Made by a program: the position numbers and the translations under genes
Shown here: one piece after another, positions 50,806-60,108 of the stretch
Position numbering within the stretch: the first letter of the stretch is position 1
Layout: every line of letters begins with the position of its first letter
Assembly: GCA_028283505.1 (NCBI GenBank)
Contig: JAPOFX010000005.1
Span: forward strand, 1 to 64,000
Direction of reading: 5' to 3'
DNA length: 64,000 bases
From: Candidatus Poseidoniales archaeon
GTDB lineage: Archaea; Thermoplasmatota; Poseidoniia; Poseidoniales; Thalassarchaeaceae
Notes under the pieces: model-generated
Seen by the model: only the letters and a program-made list of their open reading frames with translations
Told to the model about the DNA's origin: nothing
Databases searched by the model: none

Positions 50806-53800
50806 GTGGAGGAGCGTCTTCTCGAATGCTTGGATGAGCTACGTAAAGCGGGTGACGATGTTCAAAGAAGGAAGAGCGTGATGCAGAGGTCATCTTCTTT
50901 CAAGGGTCTGAGCAAGGAGTGGAAAGCGATAGCGATGATTGCTGCCACCAAGGAAGAGGCTGTAAGACCAGATTCTGAAAGTAACAAAGTGGGCCCCTCG
51001 AGAAATAGAAGAGTCGGAAGGAGAGGAGGCAGGGGCAAGATCCGCGGATTAGAGGATGCGATGGCTTCAGCTGGGAGTATTATCGATGACAAGAGTCTCC
51101 CCATGGGATATAGGTTGGCAGTTCTTATCATACAAAGAAACAGGATGAGAGATTCCTGGAACGATGGATATGAGTCTGAAATGGAGCTGATTAGGGAGAG
51201 TTGCGAAACAGGAGTGCATCCAGTCTGGGAACGGATGGCGAGAGAGTCCCCCTTACTGGCAGAGTTAGGTTTATTCCCCGTTCAGGAGAAAGATGAGTCC
51301 TCTTGGGACCAAGAGGCATGGCTAGAAGGATCAAAAATAGACTATCAAGACACGGACGGTTTGAGTATGTGGTTGAAATTGGAAACGCCATTCTCTCTTT
51401 CTCTATCTCAAAGAGACACTATAAGCAAGATTAGGAAGGACTTGATTGGTAAACCTCGTTTCGATAAATGGGAGGAATGGATGAGTCATTCTCTTTCTGG
51501 GCTTGAAAATGAACAGGCCCTTTTGGAAGGAGTTCTTCTAGCCGCATCAGGCTCGGAAAAGGCAAAGAGTGTACTAAAAAATGTTAGAGGGGATGGGAAA
51601 AAAGTAGCGTATCAAATGTGTTTGCTGATGTCACTCAGAGATGGGGGTGTTTTGGACTGGGGTTCGGCTGTAAGGGGCAATGGGAACGATCCATTGTCTT
51701 TGTCAATTAAAATTGAGGCTTGGCTCAGGGATGATTTGTATCCGGACAAAATTCAGTCGGGCGAGATTATGGACGGAGTTGCGATAATCGAAGGAGCTGG
51801 AAGAACCATCCCAAACAAGCTGGCATGGCTTGCTTCGGAGGTACTGATGGAAAGGGGGGATTACGCCAATGCTTTGAAGTACATCGAAGGAAGAGTGGTA
51901 ACAGACTACAGAGGGCTTAATATCTGTCTGAGGCTAATTTTAGAGGATGCGGAAAATATCTCGTTAAACTCTATTATTTCTGGAATGGAAAATTTTGATG
52001 AGGAGTGTTTGAGATTATCCCTTACTCATCAAAACTCACCCACTCAGATAAGGTTAGAGGCATCCAAATTACTCAGGAAAATTGACCAAATGAGATACAC
52101 AGACGAGATTGTATCGTCATTTACTATGTCAGCGGAGATTAAGGGGCTAACAGAATTCCTAATTGAAGAGGGCTCTTTACAGAGGGCTTATCCATTTCGA
52201 GTCATGATGGCGTGGCACCTGATTACGGCAAGGGACTCAGTTGGTATTTCATCAGAGATGTATGAGGCTCGGAGGGTTGCTCTAGAATCAATTGAAGATG
52301 CTGAGAAAGATGAGGTTCTCTCTGATGTGAGCATTGGTTTGATTTCTCTACTTGACGGGATAAGCAGTAATCTTGATGCTGTCCATGACAAACTTGACTC
52401 CGATGGTCTAAGATCGCTGAATGAGGTCAGGATGGCTCTTGGGCCTGAGGGAGACGGAATTGTCAAGGAGGTAAGAATTGAGAAGCTCGTTGGTTCAGTG
52501 AGAGAAGCAGACTTGACGGTGTTGGAGAGGCGCTTATTTGAGGCTGTGATTAATGCTTTAATTCTGAACAGGGCTGCCGTAAATCTTCAGAATGGTGATT
52601 CTGGTAGAAGAGAAGAGGCCATCTCTTCTCTAGAAGAAATCATATCTAGAGATACAGTTTCAATGAGAACGATAAGATTTGCTTCTGATTTGGTTTTCGA
52701 GCACTCCGTGGGACTGGAGTCGCTTGATAGTTGGTACAGGGAGAATGATAGGGATAGTGCCGAGTATCGGATTGTTAAGGCGGCACTACTCGAAAGGGGT
52801 GGTGACCTCATTGGATCGGCTTGGTCATACAAAGAGGCGGCTATGAAGCTCATGGAGGATGATATTGAGAAGGCGGCTATCTTCCTAAGATGGTCCTTAA
52901 TTTCCTTCGCCCATGGAGGGGGATGGAAGGAGGCTGTCACATTGATAGATGCATACCCTACGCTATCAGCTTCGGTGACTAACCGATTCAAAATGTATCT
53001 AAGAGCGTGCTTGGACTGCGTTGAAAATAATCAGGTTGGTGCAACGTCCAGAATAATCGATCATGCAAATATTGAGCTCCGAGGAGAGGAGGAGGATCCA
53101 GGAGTGGTGTCGGTATTGGAGATCCTAGAATCCATAAAATTGTACCCTATTGAACATGGTCTCCCGCTTAATCCATTCCAAGGAAGAGTTCTAGCAGCCA
53201 TCAGGAAAAAAAGCCACACTTCTCAGACAAGGAGATCTGATCTAGAAGATAGATTTGATACCGAAATGAGATCTAAGGAAAAGGATACATACGCAATTGT
53301 GACAGTAATTGAGCAGGTTGCTGAATCTAGTCCTATACGCGCACTCAGGATGTTTGAGAGGGCCTTGGTCTCGGGCGAGTTCGGAGATAAGGACAACAAG
53401 ATTCTTCGCAGTAACCAGAGAAACTTGTTCACAAGACAGTTCGGAAAAATATCCGTTCGTGAAAGGAAGACTTTGAGTGGCTTGGGGTTGAAGCCTCTTA
53501 TTCTAGTGGACACAAATATTCTGATCGATGCACTCAAGGATGACCTATTGAGAGAAATTTCACAAGACAGCCTTGGTAGCCTAGGTTGGACGATGCAGAG
53601 GGCTTTCCATTGGAAGCTCAGGACCCTCGCCAAAGAAGGGCTTATACTACTTCACATACCTAAAGCCGCGATGAATGAATTCATGAATCGTGTGAAGTCC
53701 ACAGATTCTGCACTTGGACTGTTTGAAAACGTGTACATAGACAGGAAGGCGTGGAGGGATTCTATCTCTAATGAGGTCCTAGGAGAAAGAGTCTCTTCTA

Positions 53801-54171
53801 TTATCTCCGTGTTTGACAATTGGGAGCAAGGCGACTGGAAGGAGGAAAAGGCAGTGGATCTAGAAGGGTTCCTAACCGAACATAGAGACATATTCAGAGT
53901 CGTTGATCAACATAAACGAGAGCACAATACTGAGATAACTTCCAGGACAGAGATCAATGGGGAAGCCATCTATCCAGAAGACGGCGACTGTGAGATAATG
54001 AAGAGTGGCGCTCGTATTGCGGAGTCTTTCATTTCGGGAGTTGGTAGCGTAGTTGTCGCAACCAGAGACTCGGACTTCAAGCTGGTATCAAGAGCTCTTG
54101 AGGAGGAGTTCGGATTCGGAGTAGTAGGGGATGTTCAACAACTAAACAAACTGGCCTATCTGAGTCAGTGA
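50806..54171 (+). CDS. Large helical protein with C-terminal PIN nuclease domain
   Basis: A 1121-residue protein, no described family recognised. Residues 1-60 are helical, 65-82 are rich in arginine and glycine (SRNRRVGRRGGRGK), and about 85-880 look like helical repeats (TPR/HEAT-like), predicted to bind partners. The end is a PIN-like RNase domain: LILVDTNILIDAL (D902), AAMNEFMNRV (E958), EDGDCEIM (D1061, E1063) and VATRDSDFKLV (D1088, D1090). The four-acidic arrangement suits a metal-dependent RNase. GTG 50806 follows GAGGTAGG. The end overlaps the convergent NMO gene by seven bases. Role and target are unknown. Confidence 0.75.
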   Translation: MEERLLECLDELRKAGDDVQRRKSVMQRSSSFKGLSKEWKAIAMIAATKEEAVRPDSESNKVGPSRNRRVGRRGGRGKIRGLEDAMASAGSIIDDKSLPMGYRLAVLIIQRNRMRDSWNDGYESEMELIRESCETGVHPVWERMARESPLLAELGLFPVQEKDESSWDQEAWLEGSKIDYQDTDGLSMWLKLETPFSLSLSQRDTISKIRKDLIGKPRFDKWEEWMSHSLSGLENEQALLEGVLLAASGSEKAKSVLKNVRGDGKKVAYQMCLLMSLRDGGVLDWGSAVRGNGNDPLSLSIKIEAWLRDDLYPDKIQSGEIMDGVAIIEGAGRTIPNKLAWLASEVLMERGDYANALKYIEGRVVTDYRGLNICLRLILEDAENISLNSIISGMENFDEECLRLSLTHQNSPTQIRLEASKLLRKIDQMRYTDEIVSSFTMSAEIKGLTEFLIEEGSLQRAYPFRVMMAWHLITARDSVGISSEMYEARRVALESIEDAEKDEVLSDVSIGLISLLDGISSNLDAVHDKLDSDGLRSLNEVRMALGPEGDGIVKEVRIEKLVGSVREADLTVLERRLFEAVINALILNRAAVNLQNGDSGRREEAISSLEEIISRDTVSMRTIRFASDLVFEHSVGLESLDSWYRENDRDSAEYRIVKAALLERGGDLIGSAWSYKEAAMKLMEDDIEKAAIFLRWSLISFAHGGGWKEAVTLIDAYPTLSASVTNRFKMYLRACLDCVENNQVGATSRIIDHANIELRGEEEDPGVVSVLEILESIKLYPIEHGLPLNPFQGRVLAAIRKKSHTSQTRRSDLEDRFDTEMRSKEKDTYAIVTVIEQVAESSPIRALRMFERALVSGEFGDKDNKILRSNQRNLFTRQFGKISVRERKTLSGLGLKPLILVDTNILIDALKDDLLREISQDSLGSLGWTMQRAFHWKLRTLAKEGLILLHIPKAAMNEFMNRVKSTDSALGLFENVYIDRKAWRDSISNEVLGERVSSIISVFDNWEQGDWKEEKAVDLEGFLTEHRDIFRVVDQHKREHNTEITSRTEINGEAIYPEDGDCEIMKSGARIAESFISGVGSVVVATRDSDFKLVSRALEEEFGFGVVGDVQQLNKLAYLSQ

Positions 54172-55175
54172 AGTCTGGTATTGCTCCCAACAGACTCTCC
54201 TAGTCTCTTCATTATAACAGTAGCAGACTCCACGCTGTTAACCGATTCCACGCTCTTCCCAGCAGACCATAGGTCCTTGGATGAATTCTTCTTACCCTTG
54301 GCAAAAGCTCTCATTCTCCAGAATGATATTCCAGTAATCAAAACCCTCACCCTGTGTTTTAGCCTGCCGTTCAGAAGCCTTCTGATTAACCAGTTGTTTC
54401 GCTTATTCTTCCCATCTGTACTTATTACGGCTATTGGGACACCGGTAAGCTTAGTCGTCCACGTAATGTCTTCCTCTTTTGCGGCTACGATTGCATCCTT
54501 GTAGTCCTGTGGAGTTGTGCATTCATGAGTTGCTATGAATCTGGTCCCCATTTGAACTCCGTCATATCCCATCTCCAGGGCACGGTTCAGCTCAACTTCA
54601 CTTCCAATTCCTCCAGCACAAATAAGCGGAACCCCTAGATCTACCAGGTCGCTATACATTTCTTCCATACTCATCTCTCCTAAATGCCCTCCTGCCCTGT
54701 TATTGACACAAATCAGTCCGTCAACCCCACACTGTATTCCTTTCTCCGCATGAAATCTGTTGGTGACATCGTGATAGACGAATCCTCCCTTCTCGTGTAC
54801 TTTATCACAAACCCAATCGGGTTTTCCCAGGGAGGTCACGAAAAACCTGACTCCTTCTTCAAGAGCTATGTCTATCCACTCGGACATTCTTTGAAGGTAC
54901 CTATCGCTTCCCTTCTCTATAAGCGCATTGAATCCCAACGGCTTATCTGTCAAGGTCCTGATGTATCGAATTGCGGCCCTCAAGCCCTCCTTTGTGTCTG
55001 GCTTGTTGTATCCATGGACCATTGTAAGAGACACTGGTTGAATTATTGCAATTCCACCTCCCTCAGAGGCAGCGGCCACCAGTTCTGGATTGGAACATGG
55101 ATACATTGCTCCGCAGATTATTGGGTACTCAACTCCCGCTTGTTTGGTCAACCTCGTCTCCACCAACCTACTCAC
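54165..55175 (-). CDS. Nitronate monooxygenase / FabK-like FMN protein
   Basis: A 336-residue TIM-barrel FMN protein of the 2-nitropropane dioxygenase/enoyl-ACP reductase II group: YPIICGAMYPCSNPELVAAA, the VNNRAGGHLGEMS loop, VPLICAGGIGSEVELNRAL and GYDGVQMGTRFIATHE. It may detoxify nitronates or reduce an enoyl thioester. It is last in the beta-oxidation operon, with its start overlapping the DUF4442 stop by four bases, so an acyl-CoA-related role is plausible. The C-terminal 60 residues are basic. Confidence 0.88.
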   Translation of the reverse strand: MSRLVETRLTKQAGVEYPIICGAMYPCSNPELVAAASEGGGIAIIQPVSLTMVHGYNKPDTKEGLRAAIRYIRTLTDKPLGFNALIEKGSDRYLQRMSEWIDIALEEGVRFFVTSLGKPDWVCDKVHEKGGFVYHDVTNRFHAEKGIQCGVDGLICVNNRAGGHLGEMSMEEMYSDLVDLGVPLICAGGIGSEVELNRALEMGYDGVQMGTRFIATHECTTPQDYKDAIVAAKEEDITWTTKLTGVPIAVISTDGKNKRNNWLIRRLLNGRLKHRVRVLITGISFWRMRAFAKGKKNSSKDLWSAGKSVESVNSVESATVIMKRLGESVGSNTRLH

Positions 55176-55690
55176 TCCTTGTTAGACACGAGAAGGTTCC
55201 ACTTGAAGACCCATTCTGATACAATGTCCCCGGCGGAGTCCTTTCCCCGTGAGGTGAGATCGACCTCTACTGCCTCTCCCGTGGTGAGGCTTTCTTCGAT
55301 GGCTTCCCTAACTTTTGGAATGTCATTACAAGTGAATGTTATTCTTCCCTTCGCTCTTTTTACGAATTTAGCCTCTGTACCGACAACGAACATCCTGAGC
55401 CTCTCATCCATTGATCTGGATATTGCGAAAGGTGCTGCTCCTGTTGCCAGCTCTGCCCCCATTCCTTGAACTGCCCAATACATTGTCTTGAATGGATTCT
55501 GTGTCCTCCAACCACCAGGAAGCGAAGTGATGCATGTCTCATGGTCTATCTTGTCCATTCGTAGCCCCGAAAACCATGCGGCTGGCATGGATAGTGCCGT
55601 GAAGATTCTAAACTTCATCCGACCTCTCAATGACTTGTACTCACTATCCAATTTTGTCTCATTGATGGGCATTTTACCACTACTATCCAC
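55172..55690 (-). CDS. DUF4442 hotdog-fold thioesterase-like protein
   Basis: A 172-residue DUF4442 protein. The region GGWRTQNPFKTMYWAVQGMG followed by AELATGAAPFAI is the family hallmark; the fold is hotdog, related to acyl-CoA thioesterases. The position between ACBP and NMO in the fatty-acid operon favours acyl-thioester hydrolysis. Its start overlaps the ACBP stop by eight bases and its stop overlaps the NMO start by four. Confidence 0.85.
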   Translation of the reverse strand: MDSSGKMPINETKLDSEYKSLRGRMKFRIFTALSMPAAWFSGLRMDKIDHETCITSLPGGWRTQNPFKTMYWAVQGMGAELATGAAPFAISRSMDERLRMFVVGTEAKFVKRAKGRITFTCNDIPKVREAIEESLTTGEAVEVDLTSRGKDSAGDIVSEWVFKWNLLVSNKE

Positions 55691-55952
55691 TCAAATCATC
55701 GACTATGGAGCAGTATCTTTCCATGGCCTCGGTCTCTGACATTCCGCATATACCGTTCCACGCCTTCCACTTTGCCCTCTCTTTCATTCCGCCTCTCGCC
55801 CGGTCCTGACAATCTCCCTCAGTCGCCTGTTTGAATAATGCGTATAGTTCCAATAGCTGACTGTTCGAGGGCCTCTCAGGAAGATCCCATACCTTCTTTG
55901 ACGATCTCTTAAATTTGATTCTTAATGCTTGACTGGCCTTTCCTGACATCAA
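55683..55952 (-). CDS. Acyl-CoA-binding protein (ACBP)
   Basis: An 89-residue four-helix ACBP. The signature LPERPSNSQLLELYALFKQA, then TEGDC, and KERAKWKAWNGICGMSETEA are clear; these bind and shield long-chain acyl-CoA. ACBPs are mainly eukaryotic and appear in some bacteria; an archaeal one inside a beta-oxidation operon is notable. The start (55952) overlaps the FadE stop by four bases. Confidence 0.93.
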   Translation of the reverse strand: MMSGKASQALRIKFKRSSKKVWDLPERPSNSQLLELYALFKQATEGDCQDRARGGMKERAKWKAWNGICGMSETEAMERYCSIVDDLSG

Positions 55953-57751
55953 AACATCTCCGTTGGGTATTCCATAACCGACTTATGTCCGGACTGGATT
56001 TTCGCCGCTAAGCTTACTGTCTCTGGGTATATTCTCTTGAAGAAGAACCGCGCACTGGCTATTTTGGCATCATAGAAAGGATCGCCTTTCTTTTCCATTG
56101 CCTTCTTAGCCATCTTCGCCCACATGTAGGCCAACAAAACATTTCCAAAATACCTACAATAGTCTGTAGCGCCTGCTGCTAAGAAATGAGGATTGGCCTG
56201 CCCTTCTGCGATCATTAGTAGAGTGAGCTGCTGGAGTCCGCGGACTCCCTGATGTAGGGGCTTGTTGAATTCTAACATTTCAGGTATGTCTCGATTCTCC
56301 TCGATAAACTCGGTCAATGGCCACATAAGATGACGCAGATTCTTTCCCATGTTCTGGGTAATCTTTCTTCCTGCGAGATCTAGGGCTTGGACGCCGTTTG
56401 TACCCTCCCAAATCTTAGATATTCTCACGTCCCGATAGAACTGCTCTACCGCATATTCTGTACAGTAACCAGCACCCCCCATTACCTGCATGCAGGTACT
56501 AGCTGTTTCGCAGGCGACATCTGTAAAGTGTGCCTTTACTATAGGGGTAAATAGGGCAACTAGAGATGAGGCGTATTCAACCTCGTCAGGATCATCACTA
56601 TGCATCTGATCTAGGAGGATTCCTGTCCAGGCTGCAAGAGCTCTACAGCCCTCATTGTTGACTTTTGCCTCCAAGAGCATTCTCCTAACGTCTGGGTGGA
56701 CGAGAATATTATCCGCAGGCTCTTTGGGGTCCTTTGGACCTCTCAAATCCCTGCCCTGTCTCCTGTCTTTGGCCCAAGCTAGGGAATTTTGATATGCGAT
56801 TTCAGCCAGTCCTAACCCCATTATCCCTGTTGCAAGGCGCTCTTGGTTCATCATCTGAAACATTAGCTTCATCCCCGTGTGTAGGTCTCCGACCCTCCAG
56901 CCTACGCTGTTATCAAAATTCATAACGCAAGTAGGTGATGCGTGAATTCCCATTTTTTCCTCGCTTCCCGCACAGGTTACACCGTTGTGTTCTTGCATGA
57001 GATCATGGGACAGACCATCGAGGTCTCCAGATTTCCAGTCTTTGGGGAGATATTTTGGAACTAGGAACATGGTTATTCCCTTGGTTCCCTCTGGTGACCC
57101 TGGGGTTTTTGCCAAGACTAGATGAACAATATTTTCAGTCATATCGTGTTCGCCATATGTGATGAATATCTTAGTTCCTGTAACTCGGTATGACCCATCA
57201 TCTTGGGGTATGGCCTTGCTGGATATTATCCCAAGGTCGGTACCAGCGTGTGGTTCCGTCAGACACATTGTACCGGCCCAGTGGCCTTGTGCGAGATTGG
57301 ATGAGAAGTAGTCAACGAGGACTTGGTCCCCATGCTCATTCAAGACATCGTAGACACCAAGAGTAAGAGCGGGAAGAACACTCATGGCCATATTCGTGGC
57401 TGTAGCAATTTCCCCCCATATTACGGACTGGAAGAAGATAGGGGCCCCCATTCCTCCGTGTTCTGGCTTGGTGGATGTGGAAAACCATCCTCCCTCAATA
57501 CCCTGTTTGTAGGCATCCTTGAATTCTTGGGGCATTGTAATTTCGCCGTTTTCAAATTTCAATCCAACCCTGTCTCCAAGCTGATTTATTGGCAACCATA
57601 CTTCTTTGGCGTGGTCTGCCCATCCTTCAGCCAGCATTGACAGGAAGTCCTCATCGAAATCGTACCCGAGTCTCTTTATGGTCGGAGTCACGTCAAATAC
57701 TTCGTTAAACAAAAAATCATAATCTCTCAGTGGGGCTTCATATTCTACCAA
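55949..57751 (-). CDS. fadE: Acyl-CoA dehydrogenase, long FadE/DmdC-type
   Basis: A 600-residue acyl-CoA dehydrogenase with the N-terminal VEYEAPLRDYDFLFNEVFDV extension seen in the 590-600 residue class (Bacillus FadE and marine DmdC). FAD and substrate motifs: MCLTEPHAGTDLG, KIFITYGEHD, and the catalytic glutamate in SKIWEGTNGVQALDL. It removes hydrogen from acyl-CoA to give enoyl-CoA. DmdC-like use on 3-methylmercaptopropionyl-CoA cannot be excluded. The gene stands nine bases after fadN in the same direction. Confidence 0.93.
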   Translation of the reverse strand: MVEYEAPLRDYDFLFNEVFDVTPTIKRLGYDFDEDFLSMLAEGWADHAKEVWLPINQLGDRVGLKFENGEITMPQEFKDAYKQGIEGGWFSTSTKPEHGGMGAPIFFQSVIWGEIATATNMAMSVLPALTLGVYDVLNEHGDQVLVDYFSSNLAQGHWAGTMCLTEPHAGTDLGIISSKAIPQDDGSYRVTGTKIFITYGEHDMTENIVHLVLAKTPGSPEGTKGITMFLVPKYLPKDWKSGDLDGLSHDLMQEHNGVTCAGSEEKMGIHASPTCVMNFDNSVGWRVGDLHTGMKLMFQMMNQERLATGIMGLGLAEIAYQNSLAWAKDRRQGRDLRGPKDPKEPADNILVHPDVRRMLLEAKVNNEGCRALAAWTGILLDQMHSDDPDEVEYASSLVALFTPIVKAHFTDVACETASTCMQVMGGAGYCTEYAVEQFYRDVRISKIWEGTNGVQALDLAGRKITQNMGKNLRHLMWPLTEFIEENRDIPEMLEFNKPLHQGVRGLQQLTLLMIAEGQANPHFLAAGATDYCRYFGNVLLAYMWAKMAKKAMEKKGDPFYDAKIASARFFFKRIYPETVSLAAKIQSGHKSVMEYPTEMF

Positions 57752-57760
57752 TTTCTCACC

Positions 57761-60100
57761 TCAATTTCTAAGTGGCTTGCCTGTTTCTAACATATGCTGT
57801 ACTCTATCCAAGGTATCCATATTTTTGAGTAGGCTAGCAAAAGTCTCCTTCTCCATGGAAAGGATGTCGTCTTCCTCAAGGGTCTCCGTCATATCGGAAT
57901 CTCCTCCGGTCAGAATCTTGGCTAGCCTAGTCGCCACAACAACGTCATGAGGGGTGGCTTGACCGGACAAAGATAGGTCATTCAGTGCTAGACTTAGTGC
58001 GGCCATTCCACTTGGTCCTGGAAGTGTGTATGTTCTTGGCTCGGGTGGGGTGTAGTCCTCAGACAATTCTAAGGCCTTACTTTTGGCATCTGCGAGTAAT
58101 CTGTCCCTATTCATCGTAATCTGATCATCCGGACCCAGGAAGCCCAGTGACCTTGCTTGTTCTGCTGACTTGGCGACTTGTGCGGTTCCTATGGTCTCAA
58201 AGGCTTTCATCGCCGCGCCCATAGGCCCGTTTGTTACAAGGCCGTAGTCTTCCAATCTGCCCATTAGCTCTTTACAGCCACCCCACGCAGGAACCACCCC
58301 TACTCCAACCTCAACCAGGCCGACATAGGACTCAGCATGGGCTTGAACAGCGTCACAATGCATCAGAACCTCCGCACCTCCCCCAAGACAAAGACCAGCC
58401 GAGGCAGCAACTACAGGCACGTCACAGTATTTCAGGGTCTGATATGTGTCTTGGCCCAGAGTTATGAAGTCCTCAAGATCTTTCCAGGCTCCGAGGTTGG
58501 CGGCGAACAAAGCCAAACCAAGATTTGCCCCCGCACAAAAATTGGGTGCGTCATTTCCTATTACTATGCCCTTGTAATCCTCAGATTCCGCTATGTCAAC
58601 AGCATTTACTAACATCTCAATATTCATTGGGTCCATAGCATTCATCTTTGTGTGATACTCTACGAGTAACACCTCATCTCCCATATCCCAGATGCTAGCC
58701 GACCCGTTCTTCTTGAGTGGTTTTCCCCTCCTTTTGAGATCGGCAACAGTCAGGGTCGACTCTGGACGTTGAACGACTACCATTTCACCTGACGAAGAGA
58801 GTCTCGTTATCTCGCCATTCTCCAAGCCGTAGAAAGAGCCTTTCTCAGCGGCGAGGGATAGGAAATTAGGAACATTTTTTCCGGAGGACTTTAGCATATC
58901 CACAATAGACTGGGGACCAATGGAGTCCATCATCTCAAATGGGCCTCTCTTCCAGTTGTATCCTACCTTCATTGCTCCATCTATTGAGTAGATGTCGTCG
59001 CTGACGTCAGGGACGATGTAAGCAGCGTATGAAAGTGAGTCAAGAAGAACGTCAGTCACGAGCCTAGCCCCTTCGTCGTCGCAGTCCATTAGACTTGAAA
59101 GCCCCCTTTTCCCCATCTTTGCTGAGGGGAAAGCGGCCCGTCTGTCTGCCTTTCGATATTCCCCGGTGGAGAGATCTCTGGCTTCCTTGACCTTCTTTCC
59201 TTGGTCTCGATTCAATCTGTAGAATCCTCCCCTTCCTTTTCGGCCTGTATATCCGTCTTCAATCATTTTGAGAACTATTTCCTCGCCAGTTCCAGCTATC
59301 TCGTGGAACGGATCCTCATCGGGAAGATACGAAAGAAGGCTTTCTGTGACGTGTGGAATCAGGTCTATACCAACAAGATCCATTAGAGCGAACACTCCTG
59401 TCTTTGGTAGTCCGATTGGCCTTCCAAGCATGGCATCTGCCTGTTCAACAGAAAGCCCGAGATCTAGTGTCGCCTTGAATGCCCTCTGAATGAAATACAC
59501 CCCAAGCCTATTGCCGATGAATCCGGGTCTGTCATTGCAAATTGTAACCCTCTTACCAAGTCTGCGATCCGCGAAGTCAGTGAATCTGGATATTACATTT
59601 GCATTGACTTCTGGGCCTGACACTAATTCCAGAAGCGGTAGGTATCTAGGAGGATTAAAGAAGTGAGTAATCAGAAATCTTGAGGACAGATCTGCGGATA
59701 GTTCGGAGGTAAGCTCCGCTCTTGGGAGCGTAGATGTGTTTGAGGATAATATCGTGTTTGGACCTATATTCTCAGAGAGCCTCGAATACAGGCTTCTCTT
59801 GACATCGAGATTCTCGATAACCACCTCAACAACCCAATCGAAATCCTCGAGCAAATGCAGATCATCCTCTATGTTACCGGGCGTGATTCTCTTCGCGTTC
59901 CTCTTGTGCATGAGCATCTCTGGATTGGACTTATGCATCTTCTGAATCGCAGTCTTCGATAGTGAGTTTCTGTCTTCTGCTCCCTCGGGTACTATGTCGA
60001 GGAGGAGGACTTCGCATCCAGCATTGGCACAATGGGCCGCAATCCCCGCGCCCATTACACCGCTTCCTATCACGGCGACTTTCTGGATTCCGTCAACCAT
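57761..60100 (-). CDS. fadN: 3-hydroxyacyl-CoA dehydrogenase / enoyl-CoA hydratase (FadN-like)
   Basis: A fused enzyme of 779 residues: an NAD-binding dehydrogenase at the N-terminus (VAVIGSGVMGAGIAAH, SSNTSTLPRAELT, FLITHFFNPPRYLPLLELV) and a crotonase at the C-terminus (PNFCAGANLGLAL, SAGLCLGGGAEVLMHCDAV). This domain order is the FadN type, the reverse of FadB/FadJ. It performs the hydration and second oxidation step. ATG 60100 lies after AGGTG and eight bases after the thiolase stop; longer frames upstream overlap the thiolase. Confidence 0.95.
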   Translation of the reverse strand: MVDGIQKVAVIGSGVMGAGIAAHCANAGCEVLLLDIVPEGAEDRNSLSKTAIQKMHKSNPEMLMHKRNAKRITPGNIEDDLHLLEDFDWVVEVVIENLDVKRSLYSRLSENIGPNTILSSNTSTLPRAELTSELSADLSSRFLITHFFNPPRYLPLLELVSGPEVNANVISRFTDFADRRLGKRVTICNDRPGFIGNRLGVYFIQRAFKATLDLGLSVEQADAMLGRPIGLPKTGVFALMDLVGIDLIPHVTESLLSYLPDEDPFHEIAGTGEEIVLKMIEDGYTGRKGRGGFYRLNRDQGKKVKEARDLSTGEYRKADRRAAFPSAKMGKRGLSSLMDCDDEGARLVTDVLLDSLSYAAYIVPDVSDDIYSIDGAMKVGYNWKRGPFEMMDSIGPQSIVDMLKSSGKNVPNFLSLAAEKGSFYGLENGEITRLSSSGEMVVVQRPESTLTVADLKRRGKPLKKNGSASIWDMGDEVLLVEYHTKMNAMDPMNIEMLVNAVDIAESEDYKGIVIGNDAPNFCAGANLGLALFAANLGAWKDLEDFITLGQDTYQTLKYCDVPVVAASAGLCLGGGAEVLMHCDAVQAHAESYVGLVEVGVGVVPAWGGCKELMGRLEDYGLVTNGPMGAAMKAFETIGTAQVAKSAEQARSLGFLGPDDQITMNRDRLLADAKSKALELSEDYTPPEPRTYTLPGPSGMAALSLALNDLSLSGQATPHDVVVATRLAKILTGGDSDMTETLEEDDILSMEKETFASLLKNMDTLDRVQHMLETGKPLRN

Positions 60101-60108
60101 TGTCACAC

